Source: Ministeria vibrans ATCC 50519 | Lineage: Eukaryota; Opisthokonta; Filasterea | Reading direction: 5' to 3' | Assembly: GCA_943704425.1 (NCBI GenBank) | Contig: CALSCP010000380.1 | Coordinates: forward strand, 1 to 23,671 | Length of the DNA stretch: 23,671 nt | Shown: in pieces, positions 8,733 to 20,742 of the stretch | How positions within the stretch are numbered: position 1 is the first letter of the stretch | Layout: each line of letters starts with the position of its first letter | The notes under the pieces: generated by a model | Told to the model about the DNA's origin: nothing | What the model saw: only the letters and a program-made list of their open reading frames with translations | Database searches by the model: none | Made by a program: the position numbers and the translations under genes

Positions 8733-11700
8733 ATGTCGTCGCCTTCTCAGCCGCGAAAGGTAAAACATCAAAAAGAGAAAAAAAAAGAAGAAAAAAAATT
8801 CAAACATGACTCTTTGGTCGTTGGTTAGGTGAGAATACCGAGCGCATTCCTCACCACGTCCACGGGAGGGACTGGGCCGGCGCCGCAGCCGCCCGTGGCC
8901 AGTCGTCCTGTGGGGTTGGCGCGCGCGCAGAGCGAACGCCGCCCGCCCCGTCCGACGCCGCCGACGCTGGGGACGCCGCTCTCGCCCTCGCCGGCGCCGT
9001 CCGCCGCGTCGCCCCTCGCCCCGACCACCCCCGCTGCCGCATCCTCCACGCTGCCTTCTTCTGCCGACGCCAAACCCGCCGGTGCAGGCCCACGGCTACA
9101 GCGAGCCGCAACAGTCCACAATCGCCCGTCAGCTCAGCAAATTCGCCTTCCTCCTTCAGCCATCAAACCTCCCGTTCCACTGCCGAATGCCGCGCCAGCA
9201 GCGACACCCTCATCGTCGCAGCAGGATGCTCCCGCGGTCCTTCCCAAACCCGCTCGTCCCGCTCCGCCAAGCTCAACAGCACTCTCAAAACTGACCGCTC
9301 GAGCCGCCACAAAGGCTCCCATTCCCACTCCCACATCAGCATCATCCACATCGACTCCCACCACACCTGTAACACCGACAGCTGTTTCCAGTCCTGCCAC
9401 CGCCGTTTCAGCAGCCTCGTCAACATCGTCTGTGCCACCCCGTCCGCGCATTGCGCGTCCGCCTCCGCCCGTCTCTGCCAAGCCTGCCCAGTTTGTGCCC
9501 ATGTCCGAAGACGAGAAACGCTTTCAGGAGCTTCGCGACGAGTCTCGCAGACTACTTGCGGGCACCATGGCCGTCTCGGAAATGGACCCGGAAGTTGCCG
9601 AGTTTCGTGCGGCCGTCGGAGAGCTCCGCCGCGCCTTTATCTGCACCGACACCACCTCCAATCCGGGCGTGTGCCTCTCCCCCGTCGCCCTTTCTCTCTC
9701 CAACAGCAACCAGCGGCAGAGTTCGCTTCAGGCCGCTGTCGACATTGAAGTGTGGATCATGGATGACAGCACATTGTCAGGCGTCGCCGAGTCCCCAACA
9801 CCCTCCTCCGCCCAAACGCCCTCCACCAACACCACCACAACCCCCATTGTAGCATCCTCTTCCGATCCCAGCACCACACCCATGCCCGTCTCACCTGATG
9901 TCCCTTCGGGTGTGCTTTCTCCCACCCCCACCTCCCCCGTCGCCCCGCGCGCCGCCAATAGCACCCCCAAGGCTCAAATCAAGCCATCCATGTCTGTCAC
10001 CTGCGACGCCTTCACCACCATTGCCGAAATTGTCGAGACGGTCGTCAACGCCGCCAGCGAACAACATCTCATCACGGCCAATGCAACTCCCTCTGAGTAC
10101 GTCCTCAAAGTGGTCGGTCTCGACGAGTACCTTGCACCCGTCCACAGCACATCGGGTCGCACTCTCATGCTCATCGAGTGCGCCTGTGTTCACAGCGCCA
10201 TGCGTTCCGTCGAACCCGTCCGCTTTGAGCTGGTCCCCGTCGCATCGGTCTCTCGTTCGCTTGCGCGTACGGCGCGTGACGACGAGACCGAGTGTGCCTC
10301 TGATGCGCGTGCCGTGGTGCGCCGACGCGAACTCGTTTCGACCAAACGTCAGTCCTCCATCAGTTTAACCAACATGAGTTTGCTCCTGAGCAACTTCCAC
10401 ACAGCCGCACGCGAACTTGTTGCCCTGTGGTCGTCGGCTCCCGCCAACCAGGCTCCTCCGCTCGAACAAATCAACCTGCTTCACGTCCGTCTTCTCCAGA
10501 GTGTCAAGGCCATCTGCGTCTGTCTTGCCATGGTTGAAACCAAAAGCCTCCAAGCGGCCGTTGCCGATCTACACGCGCTTCTTCAGCAGTGCCGCGACGA
10601 AGCCGCTGCTCTCGAGGAGTCCTCTGCCGCAGCAGCAACAGCAGCAGCAGTAGTAGTAGCTTCAAGCACAACTGGCAACGGTGGTAGTGGTGGTGAAGGG
10701 ACGGCGACTGCCTCTTCGTCGTTGCCATCGCCTTCCACTTCCAATTCGAACGCACCCGCCTTGGCGACGTCCGCTGCCGCTTCCATTTCACCTGTCACAA
10801 CACCCCTGCCTAGTGATTCCTCGACACCCGCACCGTCGACAACGCAGCAGCCACTCAGCGTAGGCTTCCGCCTGCCGGCGGTCAAGCCGACGCCCGTCAA
10901 GGAGGCGCGCGTCAAAGAGGTCACCGACAATCTGTTGCGCGAAGTGACGGAAACGGTCAAGTTGTATGCGTGTGCAGTTGACCGTGACATTGTGCCACCG
11001 CTCGAGTTGAAGCGCTTTGTCAGCGAAAACGAAACAAGCGATCTGCACGTATGGTCGGCCGTGTTCGACTCGCCGGTCTCAATCACTGTTGGTGCGCTCC
11101 ACCGCATTCCTGCCCACTGGCGCGTTCACTCCATGTTTTCCGTGTCAATCACCATCAACTACGGTGATCGTCAACTGGCACATCCGAAAAAGACGCAGCG
11201 CGTGCGCATTGCTCGCTCGCTCTTTGAGGCAGCATCATTCGACGAGCCCCTCGTCTTCAATACGCTTCACGTCAACCAGTTGCCGCTCGAGGCGCGCGTT
11301 GCCATCACTGTTGCAGGCCATTCACCCGACCGTGACCATGTTGCGTTGGGGCACATTGCCTTCCCTCTTTTTGATCACAACGGTGCACTTCGCATTGGCG
11401 CTGCTCTCTTCTCGACAAACGAAGAGAAGCCCGGCGACGCCACCTCCTATCAGAACGACGTACTCCAGGAGCGCAACGGTCTCGTCACGCTGCACTTTGA
11501 AGAGTACGCCGGCGCGCGCGTTCAAATTCTCTACGGCACCGGTGACATCCTTGCGGCCACGCGTCCTCGTTCATCGACACGCCACTCTCAGTCGTCTCTC
11601 ACGTTGTCGTCGTCACCTCACTCTATTCGTCGTGTCTCCTCGACCCTCTTGCGTAAACAGGCCAGTGTCAATTCTATCCATTCCCCGCACGCCGCCACTG

Positions 11701-14527
11701 CCTCTGCCTCAGAGCCTTCCAGCACTACACCCTCTGCTAACACCACAAGCGACACCAACACCACCAGTAGCAGTCCCACTACTGCCTCTCCCGACATTGA
11801 TCCACCCTTGGCACACGCACTGAAAAAGGACCCTCTTTCGTCATTCAACGACATGGAACGCAACCTCTTGTGGGGTCATCGACACGACATTTGTCGTGTT
11901 GCTCCCGACCGTCTCATTCTTGTGCTTCGCTCCATCCCCCTTCTGACACAGCCCGAGCGCGAAGAGTTTGCAAAACTCCTGGGCGACTGGCCTTCTCTCG
12001 CACCCATGGACGCCATCGGTCTGCTGTACGGACGCTGCTGCAACTCCACCGCACGCACTCTTGCCGTGCAGTGCCTCGACGACGATCTCTCCGACGACGA
12101 CCTGGAAGACTATCTTCCCCAATTGGTTCAGGTAAAATATAATAATATTAATTATTATTTATTATAATATTAATAATAATTAATTTTAGAATAATAATAA
12201 TTATAATAATTATTATTATATTTTTATAATATTTTTAATAATAATAACTAAATGTATTTGTCATGTAGGCACTCAAATCGGAAGCATACTTGCAGTCACC
12301 ACTTGCCATGCTGCTTCTACGTCGCGCTGTTGGTAATGTGCGTCTTGCGCAGCAGCTGTTCTGGTTGCTGCGTGTCGAGCACGGGCATGGCCGACGCGCT
12401 CTGCTGCTCTTTGCCGAGGCGCTCATTACGTGTATGGGAGCACGCATGCGACGCTCGTTGCTGGAGCAAGTTAATCTGGTGGGTCGTTTGTCGGCGGTGG
12501 CGGACAAGTTGAAGCAGACAAAGGAGCCGCAGCGACGACATGTGGTGCGCGAAGAGCTGTACAGTGTCATTCGTGTCCTCCCGCCCGACTTTCGTCTGCC
12601 CACCAATCCAGCTATTGTGTGTCGCACCATTTGCGTCGATAAATGTGGCTTCTTCTCGTCCAAGACGCTCCCCGTGCGGCTCGTGCTTGAAAACGACGAC
12701 CGCGTTGCCGACCAGGTGCACGCCATGTTCAAGGCGGGTGACGATATGCGCCAGGACATGCTGACGTTGCAGCTCATTCGTCTCATGGACAAGGTGTGGT
12801 TGCGCGACGGACTTGACTTGCAAATGATCACATACCGCTGCATTGCAACCGGCACCGACGCTGGTTTTATGGAGATGGTGCGTCATGCGGAGACACTGCG
12901 TGTGATCCAGACGCAATATGGTCTGACAGGCTCGTTCAAGGATAAGCCGCTGGCCGAGTGGCTGCGCAAGATGAACGTCGTCGACGGCGACTATCTCGAC
13001 GCCGTGGACCGCTTCACGGCCTCGTGCGCAGGCTACTGCGTTGCCACGTACGTCCTGGGCATCTGCGATCGCCACAACGACAACATTATGGTGACGCGCA
13101 CGGGCCATCTGTTCCACATTGACTTTGGCAAGTTTCTCGGGCACGCGCAAAAGTTTGGCAATTTCAAGCGTGACCGAGCGCCCTTTGTACTCACCTCTGA
13201 CATGCTGTATGTCATCAACAATGGTGAGCCGACGAGCGACCGCTTCCAAAAGTTTGTCTTCTACTGCTGCACCGCCTTCAACATACTGCGACGACACGCC
13301 GCCCTCTTCACCAACCTGCTGGCGCTCATGCTCTCCTCGGGCATGCCCGAACTCAGCAGCGAAAAGGACGTCAAGTACGTGCGCGACGCCCTTCACCTGA
13401 GCTACTCGGACGATGCGGCTGCACAGCTCTTCCGCAAACTCATCGAGAAGAGCATTGGTTCCAAGTTCACCCAGATCAACTTTTTTATTCACAACCTGGC
13501 GCAAGCAGGTGCCAGTAGCAAGTCGTCCCGCTACTCTTTCTTCTCCGACCACCCGCGCGTCCACACGGCCGACTCGGTGCCCGTTCGCGAAGTGCGCGTC
13601 TCCGATATTGGCAAGCGCTACAACCCCGAGAAGTATTATCTCTACGAGATTGGCGTGACGCTCACCGACGACACTCGTTACAAGATTTACCGTCGCTTCG
13701 AGGGCTTTTCCGAGCTCCATATGCTTCTCTCGACACAGCATCCTACGACCACACCGGCCTTTCCCTCCAAAGTTGTTGTGGGTCGCTCGGCCATCCGCAA
13801 AGTGGCGCTGCGCCGTCAACGCGAACTTGACGACTTTTTACAGGAACTCATGCGCTCGAGCGTTTCCAAGAGTGACCTTGTGACCACTTTTTTACACCGG
13901 TTTGACACGGACAGCGTCGAAGAGGACAGTCAGGCGCGCATGCACAACGGCCAGTCGTTCCGCACCAGCACCATGCCGGGCTCGTCGTCCACCACCAGTG
14001 TCTCTTCCTCGAGCTCCATGCGCAACAACAACCGTCCCCGCTCCATCGACAGCAAACCGGCCAAGCAGGGCTTTCGTGTTCGCGCTCTCTACGACTACAC
14101 ACCCGCCCGTGCCGACGAATTGACTCTTAAGGTATGTACCTAATTCAAAAACCAATAAGGATTATATTTGTGTTAATCACAGTCGTTGTGAATGTATTTT
14201 TTTTGAGCTTAGGTGGGCCAAGTGATCACAGATGTGACAAAGGACGAGGACGACTGGTGGCACGGCCGCTCGGGTGGTCTGTGGGGAGTATTCCCACACA
14301 ACTACGTTGAGCTGATAGAGGAGAGCAGTGTCACGACGAGCAGCGGTGGTGCGGGACCAGGGACGATCGCCGAGGAGGAGGACGACGACGACGATGACTT
14401 TGACGATGACGATGACTTTGATGACGATGGCGGAGATGACAACGAAGATGCCGTTGCCGTGCTTGCCTCCCATCACCCTAACGAGAAGCCTATTGATATC
14501 CATGAGCTACTCTCGCCCGCTCTCTAA
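8733..14527 (+). CDS. PIK3C2: Class II phosphoinositide 3-kinase with PX and C-terminal SH3
   Basis: Exons 8733-8759, 8829-12131, 12269-14131 and 14213-14527 give 1,835 residues with all introns phase 0. Residues 1-390 are low-complexity Pro/Ser/Thr/Ala with PxxP stretches (PPRPRIARPPPPVSAKPA). Then come a Ras-binding-like domain (~395-480, YVLKVVGLDEYL), a PI3K C2 (~746-880), the helical PIK domain (~1006-1167) and the kinase (~1207-1520). Kinase landmarks are FKAGDDMRQDML (ATP-site Lys ~1265), DRHNDN (~1377) and DFG (~1395). The activation loop reads FKRDRAPFVLT, as in class II enzymes; class I have KRERVPF. A PX domain follows (~1547-1655, RRFEGFSELH), then SH3 (~1711-1768, ALYDYTPARADELTL, split by intron 3). 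It ends in an Asp/Glu-rich tail. Class II enzymes make PI3P and PI(3,4)P2 on endocytic membranes. Animal members end PX-C2; here SH3 replaces that C2. Confidence 0.95.
12132..12268 (+). other. AT-rich intron of the PI3K gene
   Basis: This 137-nt intron (GTAAAA..TGTAG) is almost entirely AAT/TAA/TTA triplets and splits the PIK helical domain between LPQLVQ and ALKSEAYL. It is typical of the compact AT-rich introns in this window. Confidence 0.9.
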
Positions 14528-14565
14528 ACAAACACAAACCTTATATATAAATCATAAATCATACC

Positions 14566-14571
14566 ATTAAA
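14566..14571 (+). terminator. Candidate poly(A) signal ATTAAA of PI3K
   Basis: ATTAAA, the common variant of AATAAA, lies 39 nt past the PI3K stop codon. Other A/T runs nearby make this a moderate call. Confidence 0.4.
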
Positions 14572-14720
14572 ATTTTAATATTATTAATTATTCATTAAAT
14601 TATTTGTGTTGCCTGTTCTTAATAGTGTTGTAGTACTTTTATTATTACTATTCTTCTTCTATACTACTGCTACTACTTTAATAATAACAAAATATTATTA
14701 TTATTATTATTATTATTATT

Positions 14721-14782
14721 GTTATTGTTATTATTAATAATAATGACTATTGTTATTGTTATTATTAATAATAATGACTATT
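14721..14782. repeat. 31-bp perfect tandem duplication
   Basis: A 31-bp AT-rich unit starting GTTATTGTTATTATTAATAA occurs twice, back to back, at 14721-14751 and 14752-14782. It lies directly after a TTA tract (about 14694-14720) in the PI3K/tubulin gap. Confidence 0.85.
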
Positions 14783-14870
14783 ATTAATAATTATTATTAA
14801 TTAATTGTGTACTATTCTGTAACATTTTCATTCGCCATTTTCACTTTCACACTTTTGCGATTCTTGCGTG

Positions 14871-14880
14871 TATATATAAG
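14871..14880 (+). promoter_or_regulatory. TATA-like box upstream of alpha-tubulin
   Basis: TATATATAAG fits a TATA box and is followed about 30 bp on by less AT-rich sequence (near 14900-14915) where transcription could start. It is the clearest core-promoter element in the window, on the gene expected to be expressed most strongly. Confidence 0.5.
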
Positions 14881-15120
14881 CTTAAACAATACACACGCTG
14901 ACACGCGAGCCTTGGCTTGATTGGGTATAATAATTAATGATCAAATAGAGTCAAGCCCAATTCAACTCAAAATCGAACAGTAGATTCATTAATGATTGAT
15001 TTTTCAATTTTGTTATTTTTAATAATTAATTTTTGTCATTGATCATTCTTTTTTTCTTCTCCTCATCAAGAAGAATCTTTTGTCTCACTCCAACACACAA
15101 CCACACACACAAGCAAGGAC

Positions 15121-17097
<1,977 letters not shown>

Positions 17098-17178
17098 GAG
17101 CACAGTGAAAAATAATAATAATACTGGTTCAATGAAGACGCTTATTCCACACAATTTTGTTTCAGTGAATTAATATTG

Positions 17179-17214
<36 letters not shown>

Positions 17215-17279
17215 TAATTTTATTATTATTGTTATTGTTCATTGAAAGAAAGAGAGAAAAAAACATATCTATAGTGTAC
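17098..17279. other. Convergent 3' region, alpha-tubulin / six-SH3 gene
   Basis: Two genes end facing each other across 182 bp. A TTA tract occupies about 17181-17213. On the minus strand AATAAA occurs at 17219-17224 (about 56 nt past the six-SH3 stop) and again at 17180-17185. For tubulin only AATAAT-type sequence is seen, near 17111. Confidence 0.6.
17219..17224 (-). terminator. Poly(A) signal of the six-SH3 gene
   Basis: AATAAA on the minus strand lies about 56 nt downstream of the TAA stop at 17280-17282. A second copy at 17180-17185 is an alternative. Confidence 0.5.
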
Positions 17280-20200
17280 TTAGCGCTTAAAGAGGGAAGT
17301 TCTCTTGCGCGGGGCTTTGCTAGGGGCGGTGGCGGGGGCAGGAAGGGCGCCCAAGAGGGCTGCCTTGGCATTGGCGGCCGCGGGAGTCTCGCCTGCAGGG
17401 TGTGCTGCTGCCAGCAGGGCACTCTTGGCACTGTCGGCGGACGAGCTGAGCTGTCGCGCTGCCGGCTGTTGCTGCTGTTGAGCCGGCAGCGGCTCCTCAA
17501 GCTTAATGTAATTGACGGGTACAATGCGTTTGGCACCACCCGGACCGACGACGCTGTACCAGGCCTCGTCGAGCTGGGCAATCACACGCAGCGTCTCGTT
17601 TGGTCCAAACGACAGTTCGTCGTCGTGTTCCGCCTCAAACGGAAACAGTGTGGTGGCGCGTGCCGTCCTGACACGCACACTCCCACCAGTACTGCCACTG
17701 GAGCGTGCCCCTCCACGAGCCGCACCGCCACCTCGTCCTCCACGTCCCCCACCCCGCGGTCCGCCACGCCCACGCCCTCGAGGTGCCCCTCGTCTTGCAG
17801 CGGGTGCGGTGGTGGCAGGTTGCACACCTGCAATAGCAAGTGGCGGTGCAGGTGCCGGCTCAATGTCGACATACGACACGGGCACGAGTCCCCGAGTTCC
17901 ATTCTCCATCTCACACTCAAGCCAATGCTCGTCGACACGTTCAACAATATCCATACGCGCTCCCATCTCAAACGTGAGCTCCTCGTCACTACGTGCGGTC
18001 CAGTCGGCGGCCGCCACGGCAACGTCTGGCTTTGGCAGGTTCACTAGCTGAGGCTTGCCTGAGGCAGGCGGTGGGGCAGGAGCAGGAGCGGTGCCACTTG
18101 AAATCGAATCAGACGACGCACCCATGGCACTCTCATCTTCTAGTTGAACAGCCTGCATCAACATCATCATCGCCGACGTCGGTGTCCCACCTCCGCTACC
18201 TCCTCCAGCAACATCGGTGCTGGGTGTCCTTGCTTCACCCGTACTGGATCGCTTCCCGGTCGGCGACCTGGCCGCATTACTAGTGCTAGCACGCGCCGCT
18301 GCCCACACCTGCGTCGGAATTACATCGACGTATGAAGCGGGTACCTGGCCTGTACGGCCATCCAGCTCGGCATTGTACCAATCATCGTCAATGCGCTCCA
18401 ACAGATTCATCTCTTGGCCTTCGCTAAACGACAACTCAATGTCTTCACGTGCCACAAAGTCCGCAATGGCCACGCCCCGCTGCACGCCACTGTCGCCCTG
18501 CGGCATGTCATACACCTGGTCGTCTTGAGACAGCGCATCTTGCGGTTCGTGATAGTGAATGTCCTTGGCTGGTGTTGGCGGGGGCGCGTCGTCGGGCGGT
18601 GGCACGGGTGGAGGTGCAGGCTCGTCTTGGACTGGTGCTGCGGCCGGTGTGACGCCAGGCGGCGCACCTGCTGCAAACATGGGTGAGGTGGCAGCAAGCG
18701 CTGCCATCTTCGCACGCAGTGCATTGCTCGGTCCCTTCTTTGTGCCTTCCGACTTCTTCTTCTCCTTCTCAGCAGCCGCAGCAGCCTCTTGCTCCTCCTT
18801 TCTCTTCTTCTCTTCCTCCTCCATCTCCTCCTTCTTCTTCCTACGCTCCTCTTCCTCCGCCGCCTCTTTCTCCTTTCGCTCACGCTCCTCCTCATTTCGT
18901 TTACGCTCCTCTTCCTTCTTTCGCTGGCGTTCTTCCTCTGCCTCCGCCTCTCGTTTGCGCTTCTCCTCCGCTTCCCGTTCTTCCTTCTCCTTCTGCGCTC
19001 GCTCCTTTTCCTCCTTGCGCTTCTTCTCGGCTTCGTCGGCGCGTCGCTTTCGTTCTGCCGCCTCTTCGGCCTTCTTCTTCTCCGCCGCAATGCGTTCCAC
19101 CTCGGCTGCCGCCTCCTCCTCCTCTTCGCGTTTGCGGTTCGCCTGCGCGCGTGCCAGAGCAGCCGACTTGGGCGCCTTTTCGGCCGTAGGCGGTGGTGCA
19201 ATGACGGCTTTCTTGGTCGGTGGAGCACCTTTGGTGTTTGATGTGGGCGCATCGGGTCCCGTCAGAGACGGTTTGCGAATGGGTGTGGTGCGTGTCGGGG
19301 GTGGAGGACCAGACTTTTTCTTGACGGGCGGCGGCGCAACTGCTGCTGTCGCTGTCGCTGATGCTGCACTATCATTGAGCGAGTTCGATTCAACAGCAGG
19401 GCTGGTGGCGGCGTGGGGCTTTCGGACAGCAGCGCGGGGTGTGGCGGCGGCCTCTGCGCTCTGCTGGAGTGCCGCGACTGCCTCAGCGGCGTCCTCACGA
19501 GCCTTGCGCGCCACCTCCTCTTGACGCCGTTTGCGCGCCTCCTCTTCGCGCTGTTTGCGCTCCATGTCCTCGGGCGGCTCTGGAATAGGCGTGTTCACCA
19601 CTTCAAGACAGGCAAAGGGTACGGCGCCAACACGTCCGTTGAGACGGCCTTCCATCCAGTCGTGATCGCACATTTTTAACACTTCGACCGAATCGTCAAT
19701 GGAGACAGACAGCTCGCGACCCTCGCGTGCCGTGTACTTCTTTGAGGCGCGACACATCATGATGGCGCGGCGGTCGTAGAGCGCACCGGGAGTGTAGCCT
19801 TCGGGCAGTTTGGGCACCTTTTTCTGGCTGAGCTGTCGGAAGGCGTCGTCTTCGTCGAGGTCGTCTGCAAGATCGTCGTCGTCGCTGTCCTGGATCGTCG
19901 CCAGCGACGACCCTTTGCCAGCGGACACATCTTCAATAATGTCAATGTACAATCCCGAAACTTTGCCGCGCTTGCCGCCACACTCAACCTCGACAAAGTC
20001 GTCGTCAACATGGCGGATGAGACGCACCACTTCATCGTCAGCCAGACTCAGCTCGTCGTCGCTCGTGGCCGTGTACGCAAGCAGGGCGCGCACACGTGGA
20101 CCAGAGGTGGGTGCAGACGAGCGCTTAGGCGAGGCGCTGGCAGGAAGCGACGAGGGAGGACGGAAGCCCTTCATGACGGGCTTCTCAACGACCCCTTTGG

Positions 20201-20626
20201 GTTTGAGTGGCGGCTTTGACGCGACCGGCGCCGGCGCCAGCGGTGCCGACAGCCCAATGTAGTTGGCGGGAAACATCCCCGTCTGTCCCTTGCACTGTCC
20301 TTCGTACCAGTCGTCGTTGAGCTGTAAAATCAATCGAAAAGCTAAGTTTTTTTTTTTTTTTTTTTTTTTTTTGTCAACACAACACACAATAAGAGAGAGA
20401 GAGAGAGAAAGAGAGAGAAAGAGAGCAGACGAAGAAGCGATGAAACACACGTACCTTTCGAACATTGGTGATGCGATCCCCCGACGAGAAAGGCAGCTCG
20501 CCCTCGTCGGCACCAGCAAAATCAAACAGTGCCTTTCCCGTCCCTATTCAATCAGATCATATCAGATCAAAAGTGTAAAAAAAAAAAAAAAAAAAAAGAA
20601 AAGGCACGGATCATTTTACCTGACAT
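17280..20626 (-). CDS. Six-SH3 scaffold protein with charged coiled coil and RGG region
   Basis: Exons are 20626-20620 (only seven coding bases), 20543-20455 and 20321-17280, giving 1,045 residues starting MSGTGKALFDF. Six SH3-like units can be read at about 4-56, 107-161, 221-275, 648-700, 797-852 and 918-973. Units 1 and 4-6 keep the Trp and the Pro..Tyr pocket (for example DDWYEG..FPANYIGL). Unit 2 has Phe for the Trp and unit 3 has lost the final Pro/Tyr. Between units 3 and 4 lies a long Glu/Lys/Arg-rich segment (about 280-310 and 423-560), probably coiled coil or single helix, followed by PVPPPDDAPPPTPA. An Arg/Gly-rich stretch (~873-907) precedes unit 6. The tail repeats AKxALLxA and ends RKRTSLFKR. 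This resembles CIN85/CD2AP, intersectin or Sla1 type endocytic/actin scaffolds, but I cannot assign it to one. It is head to head with the I-BAR gene. Confidence 0.93.
20347..20372. repeat. Homopolymer T run in six-SH3 intron 2
   Basis: About 26 consecutive T on the plus strand (A on the coding strand), followed by a GA run at 20394-20425, lie in intron 20322-20454. Similar runs occur in six-SH3 intron 1 (A, 20577-20597) and in I-BAR intron 1 (T, 20856-20880). Reading through this run gives a spurious in-frame N-terminal extension. Confidence 0.85.
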
Positions 20627-20742
20627 GCTACCAGCTACGGACCGACGCGAGATGAAGCAGCAGGGAGAGGAATAGTCGTAAAAATAATAAAAAATAAAAA
20701 ATATTTTTATTAGTCATTGATTTATAATCATTATTTTTATCA
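20627..20742. promoter_or_regulatory. 116-bp divergent promoter, six-SH3 / I-BAR genes
   Basis: Only 116 bp separate the two start codons, so both 5' UTRs and promoters must fit here. The half nearer the I-BAR gene is AT-rich (20683-20740, runs such as AAAAATAAAAAATA and TATTTTTAT). The half nearer the six-SH3 gene is mixed sequence. No other gene fits. Two-way transcription from one nucleosome-free region is the likely arrangement (inference). Confidence 0.6.

Larger units (their letters stand above)
14528..15120. promoter_or_regulatory. PI3K 3' region and alpha-tubulin promoter
   Basis: This 593-bp gene-free stretch begins with the PI3K 3' UTR, with ATTAAA at 14566-14571. A long AT-rich low-complexity block follows, including TTA triplets and a 31-bp tandem duplication. 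The tubulin upstream region then starts with a TATA-like box at 14871-14880. The ~215 bp from that box to the ATG hold the presumed start site and a 5' UTR that ends in a CA-rich run. No RNA gene was seen. Confidence 0.55.

Noticed and set aside
9134-9502. Gly/Val-rich minus-strand frames opposite the PI3K N-terminus
   Set aside because: They are reverse reading of the Pro/Ser/Thr-rich low-complexity region, with no independent signals.
12317-13819. A 500-codon open frame on the minus strand across the PI3K kinase exon
   Set aside because: The plus strand there encodes an intact kinase and PX with all key motifs. The antisense frame is a by-product of GC-rich third positions and shows no recognisable domain.
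20322-20525. Continuous open frame extending the six-SH3 protein upstream through a Lys run
   Set aside because: It reads through a poly-T intron. Splicing at 20454/20322 instead restores a perfect first SH3 domain.
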